Source: Dactylonectria macrodidyma (Eukaryota > Ascomycota > Sordariomycetes > Hypocreales > Nectriaceae). From it: 64,000 bases of DNA. The DNA is taken from positions 248,001 through 312,000 of the forward strand of contig JAGMUV010000014.1 in assembly GCA_020744425.1 (NCBI GenBank), read 5' to 3'. The notes beneath the pieces are model-generated. The model was given only the letters and a program-made list of their open reading frames with translations, made no database searches and was not told where the DNA came from. Positions 44,793 to 56,311 of the stretch are shown here, piece by piece (positions within the stretch are counted from its first letter, which is position 1; every line of letters begins with the position of its first letter). The translations under genes and the position numbers were made by a program.

Positions 44793-45870
44793 ATGTCGAA
44801 CCTCATCTCAAAACGAATTGGGTGCTATGGCACTCTTGGAAAGCTGTTGAGGGGTGCCAGATCCCCTGCGCTACCATCCACTCCACTCTACAACCGAGGA
44901 TTGCACACATCGCGGAAGTGGAACGTAAAAGCAAAGAATCCAAACCCTAGGGAAAACCCGGCAATGGGGACTAAACTCTCTAGAGAGACAAATGTTGGCC
45001 AGAAACGATTGGCGGATTTCAACCTCGGAGGAAAGGTGTTTGTGGTGACTGGAGGCGCCCAAGGGTTAGGACTAGCTCTTGCTGAGGGACTCGTCGAGGC
45101 GGGTGGAAAAGGTTGACCTTTCCTGATCAATATGTCTCACTGTTATTTGATTGATATGCTAACTGCTGGAAGTTTATTGCTTTGACCGTGCAGAGTCTCC
45201 AGATAGGGACTGGGAGTTGGCTCAGCAACGAGTGGTTCCAGAGTGGGGAGGCTCTCTCCAGTACCGGCAGCAGGATGTCACCGATGAAGACGGGCTAGAT
45301 CGCCAAATGGCTGAGATTGCTGAAGAACACGGTGGTCTAGATGGTGTCGTAGCCGCCGCAGGGATCCAGAAAATCATGCCAGCCATAGAGTATCGCGCCA
45401 GCGATGTCTCTGAAATGCTCGCAGTCAACTTCACCGGCGTCATGATGACAGCCACATCAGCGGCCCGCCAGATGATGAAGTACAAGAGCCGTGGGAGCAT
45501 CTGCCTCATTGCCAGCATCTCGGGGATGGAGGCAAACAAAGGCCTCGTATCGCCAGTATACAACTCCTCCAAGGCGGCAGTCATCCAGCTCGCACGGAAC
45601 CTGGCGATGGAGTGGAGTCCTGTCAAAAAGGATGGATCAGGCGGCATCCGAATCAACTGCATCAGTCCCGGTCATATCTTGACCCCGATGGTGAAGAAGA
45701 ATTTCGAGGAAGTGCCGGGTTTGAAAGAAGACTGGGAGAAGGAGATCATGATGGGGAGACTGGCTGAGACGCAGGAATTCAAGAGTGCTGCGTTGTTTTT
45801 GTTGAGCGATGCTAGCACCTACATGACGGGGAGTAATCTTGTTATTGATGGCGGACATTCATCATGGTAA
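44793..45870 (+). CDS. Short-chain dehydrogenase/reductase, probably mitochondrial (polyol/sorbose-reductase-like)
   Basis: Exons 44793-45111 and 45173-45870 join in frame to 338 residues. The cofactor motif is VVTGGAQGLGLALAEGL. VAAAGI stands in for the usual NNAG, ISGMEANKGLVSPVYNSSK holds the catalytic Tyr and Lys, and INCISPGHILTPM and GSNLVIDGGHSSW are family signatures. Relatives include fungal arabinitol and sorbose reductases; the true substrate is unknown. About 60 residues precede the Rossmann fold; they are basic and contain RGLHTSRKWNVKAKN, a good mitochondrial-type presequence with a likely cleavage region. The acceptor is GGAAG, followed by VYCFDRAESP, which restores the second beta-strand. 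There is no in-frame ATG further upstream. Confidence 0.92.
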
Positions 45871-46126
45871 AGCATGGTACAGAGCACTAGCGTGCGGTTT
45901 GGTCAATTTTTATTTAGTTACTTTTCGAAATACAGTCGAGCAATGCTCATACTAAAGAAGAGTGTATGGTCATTTGACTGTGGGAAACAGTGCATCTGCT
46001 ATTTTCTTTCATTAGTGATTTCTGTTCGCGTCATAAGATTAGAAGCGGAATAACTTACCAAGTCCAATTATGCTCGTGAAGAATTGCTTGCAGGTAATAG
46101 CAGCCGTAGTCATGCTCTCCAGCAGC

Positions 46127-46621
46127 TCAGAATTGGTCACTCAAGAACAGCGCGGGATCCACTGGCAGCGCAGGATTGGCTTCTCTCTCTTTGAGGTACT
46201 TGGCGAGCCAGAGTTCTTCCTGAGGAGATAATTAGTGAGTCTTACTACCGAGACTAATAAGTTCGAGTTAGAGTACAGAACGACTTGCGAGTCCGATTGG
46301 CAATGGACCATTGGGTCTAACAGCTTGGAGATCCTCACTTAGGCTGAGGGACGACGGTAAAACAATGGATAGCTTGTCCTGTCTACCGTCTACAACAGAC
46401 TTAATAAGCTGGACACGTCCATTATGGAACTTGATTTGCTTCCTTGCAACCCGTTTTCTTTCCCGATCAAGTAAACTAGAATCGTCGACAATATTGATAA
46501 GACCAGCAAGGGCTTCCCGATGGATGTCGTACGCCTCCTGGAACTGTGCGCGATGCTCGGCTTGAAAGGCGGACTGACAGAGTGCAATCACTCTTGCATC
46601 TTCAGTCTTGCGTTGGTCCAT
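46127..46621 (-). CDS. Small helical MIT-like domain protein
   Basis: Exons 46621-46277 and 46219-46127 join in frame to 145 residues. The N-terminal 75 residues form an antiparallel-helix pattern (RVIALCQSAFQAEHRAQFQE, then RKQIKFHNGRVQLI) resembling MIT domains, which bind ESCRT-III and other trafficking proteins. After a linker the C-terminus reads GLASRSEELWLAKYLKEREA and ends LFLSDQF, a conserved tail I associate with small fungal proteins of this type. The donor GTACTC is weak but gives the only clean join. No enzymatic motif is present. The MIT assignment is by pattern only. Confidence 0.75.
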
Positions 46622-48686
46622 GGAGCTAAAACGCTTGGCGAACGGCGGGTCTGCTAATTGAGGCGAAGCCTAGTCGCTGGCTTACAGTAGGATCGAAGGA
46701 GCCGCGTCTGACGTGGCGTTGGAATTCTGACACAAGTGTGGAGGCAATGTATGTTAGGCTAGTGGTGATAATTATATCACCTGCAAGTGCGAGGGTGAAG
46801 AGTGAAACGTTAGTGATGGTGTGATGGCGGAGTGAGATTTCCCCGTGCTGACGGATTCATGACCTTGCAAAGCAATCCGTTCATGGCGGAGTTACATGAT
46901 ATTAATAGGACAATGCAAAGCAATAGAGTAATTATCTGCAATTCTTCACAGTATCGTCTGAAGAGAAAGCAAATACAGAATATCCAACCTCGACCCCGTT
47001 GGTAAGTGGCCCATATGCCCGTCTGTTGGTCAATGACTTGAAACTCCTTGCATTATATTCACCATTGACCACCTAATTGGGGAACATTTTGTTCTTACCC
47101 AGACAAGACATTTGACGCGTCTAATATTGAAGCCATGTACCGCACCCCATTTTCACGTCTAGCACAACGTTGGCCATTGACAGCGGCCCATAATCGTCCC
47201 CTTGGAGTATCTAGTCGCAAGCTTCTTTGCCGCCTGATTGAAGGGTTGAGACCACAAAAGCACTCAACATGAAGCTTCGGTTGTTTGCCGTACCTGATGC
47301 ACAAATGGATCTTTCAACTTCAAGCGTGTGGCCAAGTTAATTATTGTCCTGAGGCTGTTCTCGCCAACAGCACCCAGTATCACCTCCGTTAATACTTGTT
47401 CTGTCGATTACACAACATCCGTTGTGCTCCCTAACACCCTGTCACAATACTAAATTGTTCAATCGCGCATAAGTACGGGAAGCCGATACCTTTGCGAGCA
47501 AGTCAAAGCCAACCCCGGCGCGTCAGTTAACCACATCTACAAACATAGCACCATCCCTGTCTCCCTTCAACCCCACAGTGGCTGTGGGCTAGGCCGATGA
47601 GCAGTTTAAGCGCTAGACGATATGCTTATTCAACCTCACAAGGCTTATTTCGAATGGCCTTGTAGACCGGGCCTAATGCCCGCATCTCCTGACACTGGCA
47701 GTGTTACAAGATGTGGGGGGCTGCAGGTGGTCCCCGGCTCGGCTCGTAAGGTGGGCTGAGAGCGGAACAGCTCGTTCCCGATGTTGAGTCCTTGTCACTC
47801 CCCCAAGCCTTTGTTCGACGTCCCACTTCATATTAATTGGCCGTATGTTATATGCTGTTGGTTGTCCCACGTCTTGAGGGATGGGCGGCGCTAATTAGCG
47901 CTCTCACTATTCGCCCCGGGTCCCCGCAACTAGCCCCCAATATCCACAGGGCTATATTTTGACCTGTGCCTGCCGGGTCCTGCACTGTTGGTGTCTCAAT
48001 TAGTACGTTACGCAGTAGCGTTGGGCTTATCGCCCTCAGTCGGAATCCTGCACAGGCGTTTGGTCCACCCTCAAACGTGAAGGTGAAACAGGAAGAGAAT
48101 CCCACTGCGGGTAAGGCTGATTTTAAAATGGTGCATATCGTGCAGTAGGCTCTGAAAGGGTCTAGCAACAGCCGACCCGGCAGCCTGGGACGTTACGACA
48201 CTGCCATCTATTGCGTCGAGCCAGTTAATATCGGGGACTCCTGTTTTGAATGACTGTCCACCGCCGCATCCCTGCAGAAGTGTCGGGTATGGACCAATCG
48301 TAGGGACCGCTCGACGCAGTCTGTCAGTCCTAACCACATTCACCAGGGCGCTTACGGATGCATCATGCAATGTACTCCTTCAAGTCGACACACGTAACGA
48401 GAGCGCAAGCAGTATCGCCAACGCATACTGGTGGTCTGAATCGCCGCTAAGACTCGATTCATTGGCTGCTCGTCTAGTACTTTATATGCACCGCGGTTCC
48501 GCTGGTAGACTGTACACAACATCAAATCCGTTGTAAATCCCTTTCCTTACAATCCATTCCCTCGTACCTTGATTCTTTGTTGCTCGATTTATCTATGTCT
48601 TGATCTATTCTCTCTTTGATACGCCTGCCCTCAAATTCATTAACAACTTGAAGTTATCCTTTCGATTCCACTTTTCCTACTTCAAA
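46622..48686. other. Gene-poor 2-kb region
   Basis: No supported gene. Minus-strand open frames at 47848-48168 and 48071-48370 overlap in two frames and lack recognisable motifs; they could be a decayed gene or chance. Confidence 0.45.
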
Positions 48687-49989
48687 ATGCGGCCTCACTT
48701 CTCAAGATTCCTTTGGGCTCTCCTTGCTGTGCCAGCAACTGCGAGGCACTTGTCTAAGTCACCGGGGACTATTGATTTCAAGCTTGGCTCGTCCACCTCA
48801 AATCAGCTTGTGCGCAAGGACGTTGATCACACGGAAACTTTCAGCTGGTCTGAAGAAGGTTCCTCTATTATTGACCTGTAAGTGTCTTGTGCAGGTTTCT
48901 GTTGAACTTGGCTAACAGGTATCACTTCAGCAACGTCGATCCTAACAACTTCGAAGTCAACTGCACTAGTTGCCAGCTCTCAGGCAGTGTACGGGCACTG
49001 TTCGATGAAAAATTCGAAATTTGGGAGTCGGATCTCAATATATCTTTCACGGAAACATCCGCCTACGTCGACCTTAGCATACTTGGGGCTTCTGGTAGCG
49101 AACAAATTGTTCCCTTATGGAGTATTGGAGGCATCAATGTAGCTGTAGGTTACGTACTCAAGATCAAGTTACGATGCTGACTCTCTAATCCAGGGCGTGC
49201 AAGCTACCTTTGGTCTTGGGTTTTTTGTCGAGTTAGTGATATCAGTTGATGGTGAGCTGGAGGCTACTGGTGGCTTCGAGTTTACCATCCCTGATGGATC
49301 ATGGGTTGCTGCAAGTTTGACTGGCGATATTGTTGGCGCCAATTTGTGAGTTGCTAAGTTATATATAATAGGACCCCGACTAATATTTCATTAGCGATGG
49401 TACAACTGGCGACTTGGTGACCTGGGATGTTACCCATGGCTCTACAACAGTCAAGATTTCGCTTCGTTTGCGTACCGAGCTTGGTGTGAGAACCAAAATT
49501 CTTGGGCTCGGGACGGATGCGGCGGTGGGAGTATATCTCAATCTTGTCGAGTTTGTCGTCACGTTTGATGATGATGACAGCGATGAGACATGTGCCCTCG
49601 AAGCCACGGAGTCCTGGAATGTAAATGCTGGGGCGTACGCCGAACTTGATGTTGACCTTGACAACATCAACCTGGATGTCGCTCCCACTAAGTCTACAAC
49701 ATTCTTTACTGGTCCGACGTATACTCAATGCCTTGAGGATATCGCGACAACGGAGACTAGTACCATTCTGGATGGTACCCCTGCCCCAGCCACACCGACC
49801 CAGCCAACCATCACCAGCGGCTCTGATATCACTAAAACGTCAGACTGTGATGAGGTTAAAGATATTCCATATGTCGTCAAGACAGCATACGTCACGGAAA
49901 CGGCATACGCCACTACAACAGTAGATTGTGATGAACAGAACAGCACCCCTGCATCATCAACCCTCAAGACGGTCGTAAATTATGAATAA
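48687..49989 (+). CDS. Secreted beta-rich fungal protein, unknown function
   Basis: Exons 48687-48877, 48931-49144, 49194-49345 and 49395-49989 join in frame to 383 residues. A signal peptide (MRPHFSRFLWALLAVPATA) leads into a domain of alternating hydrophobic/polar strands with a close cysteine pair (NCTSCQLSGSV), then ATFGLGFFVELVISVDGELE and FEFTIPDGSWVAASLTGDI. A Thr/Ser/Pro-rich tail with YVTETAYATTTVDCDE follows, typical of fungal cell-surface proteins. The tail ends STLKTVVNYE without a hydrophobic stretch, so no GPI signal is visible; the gene may be shortened compared with GPI-anchored relatives, or secreted freely. The family name is not recognised with certainty. Confidence 0.8.
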
Positions 49990-50559
49990 GACCCTAGTTC
50001 TTAGCCACGAAACCTTTGCCTGAAGTGGTGGACTATGTGATCGTGGTTCAGGTGGGTGTAAGGGTGTTCTTTATCCAAACAGGCTTGGCCATTTGGACCC
50101 ACCTAAGACTATATGGTGTTTGTGGAAGCGCTGGGTTTGGAATTACTGGAAGTCTTCAAAGAAAAGCTGTTCATTTCGCCATTGTGCCAGCAAGTCGCCC
50201 TTGAAGGAGTGGACAGCAAGTTAGTCAGCATGTTAGGCGTGAATGGGTAGCTGCAGCGACTGGTTGGATGAAACCATCATGAACAAGACCCACCAGTCTG
50301 ACTTACAGTTAATGCACACTCTTAGGTTGAACTATTGGTTATGAAAAGTGTTAGACGGAGTGTATGGATCATTTTTGCACTGCGCGTTAGTGGAGTGCGC
50401 TTCCTTGAGACTGCCGTTCTCCGCTTGAGGGATCAATCTAACAACAACACTCGACTCCTCGATGAAGAGAGTCACATGGGGATGATACTGTAGCTCTCAA
50501 CGTTGACCTTTCCCATACATTATGAGACAATCTCACAGTCAGGAACACCAAACTTTGGC
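49990..50559. other. Non-coding or decayed region before the STAND pseudogene
   Basis: No intact frame. It may contain the eroded P-loop part of the following STAND gene, but I cannot recognise a Walker A motif in it. Confidence 0.4.
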
Positions 50560-51400
50560 CAATGGCTACTCACGCACGACAAGACCCAGGGGGCTCGATG
50601 TCCCAGGGTTGACGAGGAAGGAATGCGTGGATCTCATCATCGAGGTCGTCAATGAAGATCCCGTCACTATTTTAGTCGACGCTGTTGACTAGGTCTATGA
50701 AGAGCATCGCTGTGCCCCGTTGAAGTGCCTGAAACGAGTTATGTCGGAGGCTGCTAACGTAGTTAAAGTGTTTATGACGAGCAGAAAAGACAACGAGATC
50801 CTTTCGGCTTTCTTAATAGCGAGAAAGATTAGTATCACACGTGATAATACCCAGAGCGACGTGATCAAATTTATCTTCCAGAAGTTGGACGATGCCAGGC
50901 TCCTTGGCGGGAAACTCTCCTCTCAAACACGAGGCTCGCTAGCTAATGCGCTTTGAGAGGGCAGTGAAATGTAAATTGGATGTGCAACGCTACCGTCGTC
51001 TCCGCAGACATCGCCTATAGTCTAATATTGTAAAGGTTTCTCTAGGCAAAACACCAGATCCAGCCGCTTCGTAAAATCAAACGTGAAGATGATTTGCTGC
51101 CAGCATTGGGGACTACCATTTTGGCCGACCTTGACAAGCTCTACGAAGACGATTTGAGCCAGATATTACATGCAGGGAGTTCATCACGCCAAGTCGCCAT
51201 TCAAATCTTCTCGTGACTACTGTACATGAAGGCCCCTCTGACTACTACCGCTCTGGTGGCCGCTATCACGACTGCTAGCATCGACGCTGTAGCACTTTCG
51301 CCGGCCGATATCTCAGCCTTGTGCTAGAATCTAGTCATGGTGAATATGAACCGCGAGGTCGTCTGGTTCGCTCACCAATCGAGTTCCTGCTCCAACGCCT
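50560..51400 (+). pseudogene. Decayed STAND/NACHT-type NTPase gene
   Basis: Segments match the NACHT region of fungal NLR-like (heterokaryon-incompatibility-type) proteins but are broken. One frame gives ECVDLIIEVVNEDP, TILVDAVD followed by TAG at 50690-50692 where DE(C) of Walker B is expected, then NVVKVFMTSRKDNEI (sensor 1-like) and LDDARLLGGKLSSQT, ending at TGA 50954-50956. In another frame follow LPALGTTILADLDKLYEDDL, a TGA at 51214-51216 in place of W in the usual FSWLLYMK, and a TAG at 51325-51327, then VVWFAHQSS. At least four in-frame stops and one frameshift are present and there is no start. STAND proteins mediate fungal non-self recognition; this copy cannot make one. Confidence 0.8.
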
Positions 51401-51609
51401 GGTTCCGGCGCAAGGGACACTACAGTACATGACCGCATTCATATGCAAAAAGGACTTCCTCTTCTATTAGGACCAAGCAGAGCTCTTGGCTGGCATGATT
51501 CAATCTTATTCAAAGGTCAATCTCACGTTGCAAATGGTTGAGAAAGTCATAACAGTCGGGGGCACGACGCCGCTACACACGTTCCTCACGCACGATCCCA
51601 GTCTTTGTC

Positions 51610-51930
51610 ATGACAGAACAGCTCTTCATCAGCAGTTTTGTCACGTTCCCAACAGCCAAAAAGGCTCAACGAATGGAATTTGCCGATATTTTGCACAGCC
51701 ACGGCAAAAAGATCGTCTTTACACAGAAGATGCGTGATGCCGTGGGCACGGCGTACCAGAAGCAGACTGACAGAGAGAGCGAAGAGCAGTTGTACAGATT
51801 GCGGGAACGAGGCAAAGCGCCGGAGGAAGCCGAGACTAGAGAACGCAAGGATGACAATGAGAGAAGTACTAGGGCTAGCAATGATGGTGACGAGACCTAT
51901 GATAGTGAGGGTGCTGAGTTCTGGGATTGA
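51610..51930 (+). CDS. Doubtful small ORF with charged tail
   Basis: An ATG opens 106 codons. The first half is mixed, the second is highly charged (EEQLYRLRERGKAPEEAETR) and could form a coiled coil. It lies just after the STAND remnant and may be part of that decayed locus. No family is recognised. Confidence 0.25.
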   Translation: MTEQLFISSFVTFPTAKKAQRMEFADILHSHGKKIVFTQKMRDAVGTAYQKQTDRESEEQLYRLRERGKAPEEAETRERKDDNERSTRASNDGDETYDSEGAEFWD

Positions 51931-53075
51931 TGGAACAAATTAGTGTCAGATGGGATTGAGCAATACGAGAAACGTATTTAATACAGAAGGAAGTTCTCTG
52001 ACGTGCTTAAGCGTCATAAGTACTGGGATACTGGACGATGGTCATTTTAGAAACACGCCAATGTAGGTGCCTTCTCTTTCACCGCCATTGTCTATTAGCA
52101 AAAGGCTGGGGCGATTAACTATTGTCTGGGGAGGCTGTGCGATCATGGTTTGAGCTTGGTGGGGGGTGCATATCAAGGGCTAAAAGTTCACACTGTTAGC
52201 ACGCAACGCCCAACGAGCCTCGATCAATTCCCCGCATCTGATACCGTCCTGTGACCCTCTTTTCTTCTCTATTTCGCATGTGATGACTCCCGCGGGAGCC
52301 GCGTTTCCTGGGGAAATGGACCTCAGAAGATGCGATAGTGCAAGCCACCTCTGGCAAGTGCTGCCTCGTTTTGACAAGCTGTCCAAGCCACCACTGCAAG
52401 GCATCTCATCACATGGACTCACACGAGTGCACATGAACATTAACAACATGGCTGTCGCGCATGAAAAATACCAAGATAACGGAAAGGGTTTGTTGGTGAT
52501 TAAACGACAGCCGCCAGTCTAAAGTGTACAGTGTGCATTCAGAACCCAACCAAGCCCAGAAACAGTTTAGCTGAATGTCGATTGGCCACCAAGTTGGCTA
52601 GTCTAGAACGGTTGCATGGTCAGCCATGAGACCACCTGACTCTGCGCCTGACCTGAAAACGGCCCAATCGCTGAGTCTCTCTATCCATGCAACGTTGAAA
52701 AGGAGGTGAGGAATAGATGGGCATTGGCCTTAACCATGATGGCTTGCGGGTCACCAGCCGACGCCATGCTGCAATGTCTCCAACCCCCTCCATCTCGTCT
52801 CTGCTGGCCGAAGCTAGCCACGACTTAAACTCCCCGAATCCAACTCAAACGCCGCGAATCTCCGCATTGTCTCTCATGCAAGGCAGAGCTCACCGGTCAG
52901 CCAGCTGTCCATTTCTCAGCCGCCACTTCCATCCCGACCTGTGAGCTGTGATTGCCTCACTTCCAGCCATACACCATACATTGCATCTCGTCTATAACTT
53001 ACCTCGCCCGCTCTTGAGGCCCACTGCCAACCTCCATCGCCGCCATATTCTGCTTCAGCAGACGGTAGCTTCAAA
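51931..53075. other. Intergenic region upstream of the antiporter
   Basis: No supported gene; short frames at 52280-52522 and 52717-52944 lack motifs. The last 300 bp are CT-rich, consistent with a promoter/leader for the antiporter. Confidence 0.45.
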
Positions 53076-55894
53076 ATGGCAACCAGTGACGCCACCATCA
53101 CCAATGCCGCCTCGGCCATCGCTTCCGTCGTCAAGTCAGCTGCGGCTGCGACGACGACGGCAGCGCATAGGGCTCCTCCCCAAGGAGGAGTAATCGAGGG
53201 CGCCAACCCGTCCGTGTACAATCCGAAGGACCCCATCACCATGTTCATTATCCAGGTTCGTTTGTCGACACTCCCGTCAGGCCCGGTTAAGTGCACATCT
53301 AACTCTGAAAATCAAGGCCGGTTTGATCATCATCGTCTGCCATCTACTCCATTGGCCCCTCGCCAAGATCCGCCAACCTAGGGTCATTGCCGAAGTCATC
53401 GGCGGCATTATTCTAGGCCCGTCAGTCATGGGCCACATTCCAGGATTCAGGGCAGCCATTTTCCCACCTGAATCTATTCCAAACTTGACCTTGGTAGCCA
53501 ATCTTGGCCTCGTACTGTATCTCTTTCTCATCGGGCTGGAAACCGATGTTCATTTCTTGGTGAGCCACTGGCGGGTGGCTGTTACGGTCGCATTTGCTGG
53601 CATCGCCTTACCTTTTGGCCTTGGATGTGCTGTGGCATGGGGCCTTTATAATGAGTTCCAAAACGACGACGGTATCTTGCATATTGACTTCAGCGTCTAC
53701 ATGCTCTTTATTGGTGTTGCTATTGCCATTACAGTAAGCCGAGTTCTTCGCTTGCACATTGCGCTATTTTCGAGTATTTTGGTTCTAATGCAACTCTTCT
53801 CCAGGCTTTCCCAGTTCTTTGCAGAATTCTGACTGAATTGAAACTCCTTGATACATCAGTCGGCGTCATTACTCTTTCCGCAGGTGTTGCAAACGACGTC
53901 GTCGGTATGTTTCTCATCCCTTGGCAGACTACACATTTAAACTCATAACTTTAGGTTGGATTCTCCTCGCCCTTTGCGTTGCTCTTGTAAACGCAGGAAA
54001 TGGCATCGATTCACTCTGGATTCTACTCACTTGCGTGGGATACATGCTGTTCCTGCTATACCTCGTCAAGCCGAGTCTGACATGGCTGCTTCGCCGGACA
54101 GGTAGCATTGAAAACGGCCCCTCGCAGAGCATCATCTCCCTGATCCTGCTTTGCGCATTGGCCTCTGCATTCTTCACAGGCATAATCGGAGTTCACGCCA
54201 TTTTTGGCGGCTTCATGTTTGGCCTCATCCTCCCACGAGAAAATGGGTTCGCTATTAAGGTCACTGAAAAGCTGGAAGATTTCATCGGCGCCCTCTTCTT
54301 ACCCCTTTACTTCACGCTCTCGGGACTCAACACCAACTTGGGCCTGTTGGATAATGCCATCACCTGGGGATATGTATTTGCCGTCACTTTCGTCGCGTTC
54401 ACCTCCAAGTTCGTCGGCGCCTCGATTGCAGCCCGCTTGAACGGTCTGGTTTGGAGAGAATCGTTCAGCATTGGTGTCTTGATGAGTTGCAAGGGCTTGG
54501 TCGAGCTTATCGTCCTCGTGAGTCATCCTTCTTATCCCTGGCAGAAATAATCGAAACTGACATTTCAATAGAACATCGGCCTACAGGCAAAAATCTTGAG
54601 CACAAGAACATTCACCATATTTGTTGTCATGGCGCTCATCACCACGTTTTCCACGACACCGCTCGCAGCTCTGCTGTATCCTCCCTGGTACCAGAAGAAG
54701 CTCGAAGCCTGGAAACGTGGCGAAATTGACTGGGACACCGGCAAGCCAATCGATGGTTCTCCCAATAGCACAAGCATTGCACAGACTTCATCTGAGAAGC
54801 TGCAACGGCTTCTTGTATACCTTAGATTCGACAACATGCCAGCTACGCTTCGCCTTGTCTTGTTGTTCGGAAAACAGACTGGGTCGGAAACGAACACAGA
54901 TTCCGATGGCGACAACAATGGCGCAAGGAACGACACAAGCGATGCGCACCGAGGCTCGACTAGAGTGTATGGCATCCGCCTAACCCAGCTCACAGATCGT
55001 GACTCTTCAGTCATGACCGTTGCTCAAATCAACGAGTACAGCCGCTATGATCCATTAATCAACACATTCCGAACCGCAGGACAACTCAACAACGTCGCCG
55101 TCTCAGGCGAAGTGGCAGTGATACCTGAAAGTCGCTTCGCAGAGGCACTTGTTTCCAAGTCTCACAACATGTCCCCGGACCTACTTCTGATTCCGTGGAG
55201 CAACAGTGGAAGTGTTGGCGATAGTCCCGCTGGCTTGCCTTGGGAGGTGAAAGATAGAATCGCATCCCCCTACGCAGGCTTCGTCAAGGACATTCTTCGA
55301 TCTGCCGAACAGAACGTTGCTGTCTTCCTTCCCAAGAATGGCGATGCGGCTTCTGCTGTAAATCCTCCCAAAAAGGACCGTACCAAGTTGACGCGCGCAT
55401 ACTCTTTCACTCAGACGTACAACGAGTTCCCTTCCCCTTCGGTCACGCACAAACAGCACCACATCATCCTTCCATACTTCGGAAGCGATGACGACAAGCT
55501 AGCACTTCTGCTCGTCTTCCAACTTTGCAACCGTCCCGATGTAACTTGTTCCATCACGCCAATGATCATTTCAGGAGGCGAGAAGGCAGACGAATCGCTT
55601 GCTATACCTGCCGATATCGCAAAACGTGTGAAGGTCAACAGCCCGGTTATTGGAAATGACACAGAGACAGTATTGGATCTGATCTCAACGGAACTAACTA
55701 ACAGCGCATCCAAGGGAAGCTTTAACCTTGTTGTACTCGCTCGCAGATTGTCTAGATCTTTGGATGAAGGAAAGGGGGCCGGGAAAGTGTCTGAGGAGGC
55801 CAAGGAGAGCCTTGGTATATTGGGGGCACACTACGCTGCTAGTGACTTGGATGCAGACGTGTTGGTCCTGCAAGCCAAACGCCTGGCCCTGTAG
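53076..55894 (+). CDS. KHA1: K+/H+ antiporter of the KHA1 (CPA2) family
   Basis: Exons 53076-53255, 53317-53733, 53805-53904, 53955-54517 and 54572-55894 join in frame to 860 residues. KHA1-type proteins exchange K+ for H+ in endomembranes and affect pH and ion homeostasis. The transport domain (residues ~55-430) has about twelve hydrophobic helices and family motifs: RQPRVIAEVIGGIILGPSVM, LFLIGLETD, the AFPVLCRILTE segment, AGVANDVVGW with the ion-binding aspartate, FGGFMFGLILPRE, FLPLYFTLSGLNTN and SCKGLVELIVLNIGL. A long cytoplasmic tail contains two universal-stress-like stretches (RVYGIRLTQLTDRDSSVM; NLVVLARRLSRS). All splice junctions fall at conserved motifs, so the model is firm. Confidence 0.95.
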
Positions 55895-56311
55895 GAATCT
55901 ATTTCTATAGATTTGTAGGAAAGGGAGTCTGGTGTGATATGTCTTCACGTTGATGGGTAAATTGGCGCATATAGCAGGATAATACAACACGGCATGACCA
56001 GCAAGAACACTTCTGCACCCGGATTAATCGACTATGGCACCAAGCGGTTCAAAATCGGCTGAATGGACATCCTGGTGCAAACCTACCATACCTACCCTAC
56101 CCCTTCATTCATTGGTCATCGAGGCCGGGCCGATTTTTCCGATTGATCAGCGCAGGACTTCGTGGCGCATTGGGAAATGGAAGCGAAGGTCGATTTCCTC
56201 ACATCTTCACACAAGGCTCTTCCCTTCCACAAACGTGACAACACTTTCGTTCCTTCTATGCAATGAATACCATGCCATAAACATTTCACGCATCAGCCAA
56301 CAATCGGCACG
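55895..56311. other. Short intergenic region
   Basis: About 0.4 kb between the antiporter and the F-box gene on the same strand; only promoter/3'-flank type sequence is seen. Confidence 0.45.

Noticed and set aside
47848..48370. Possible decayed gene on the minus strand
   Set aside because: Two frames with some protein-like composition, but no motif that allows a family call.
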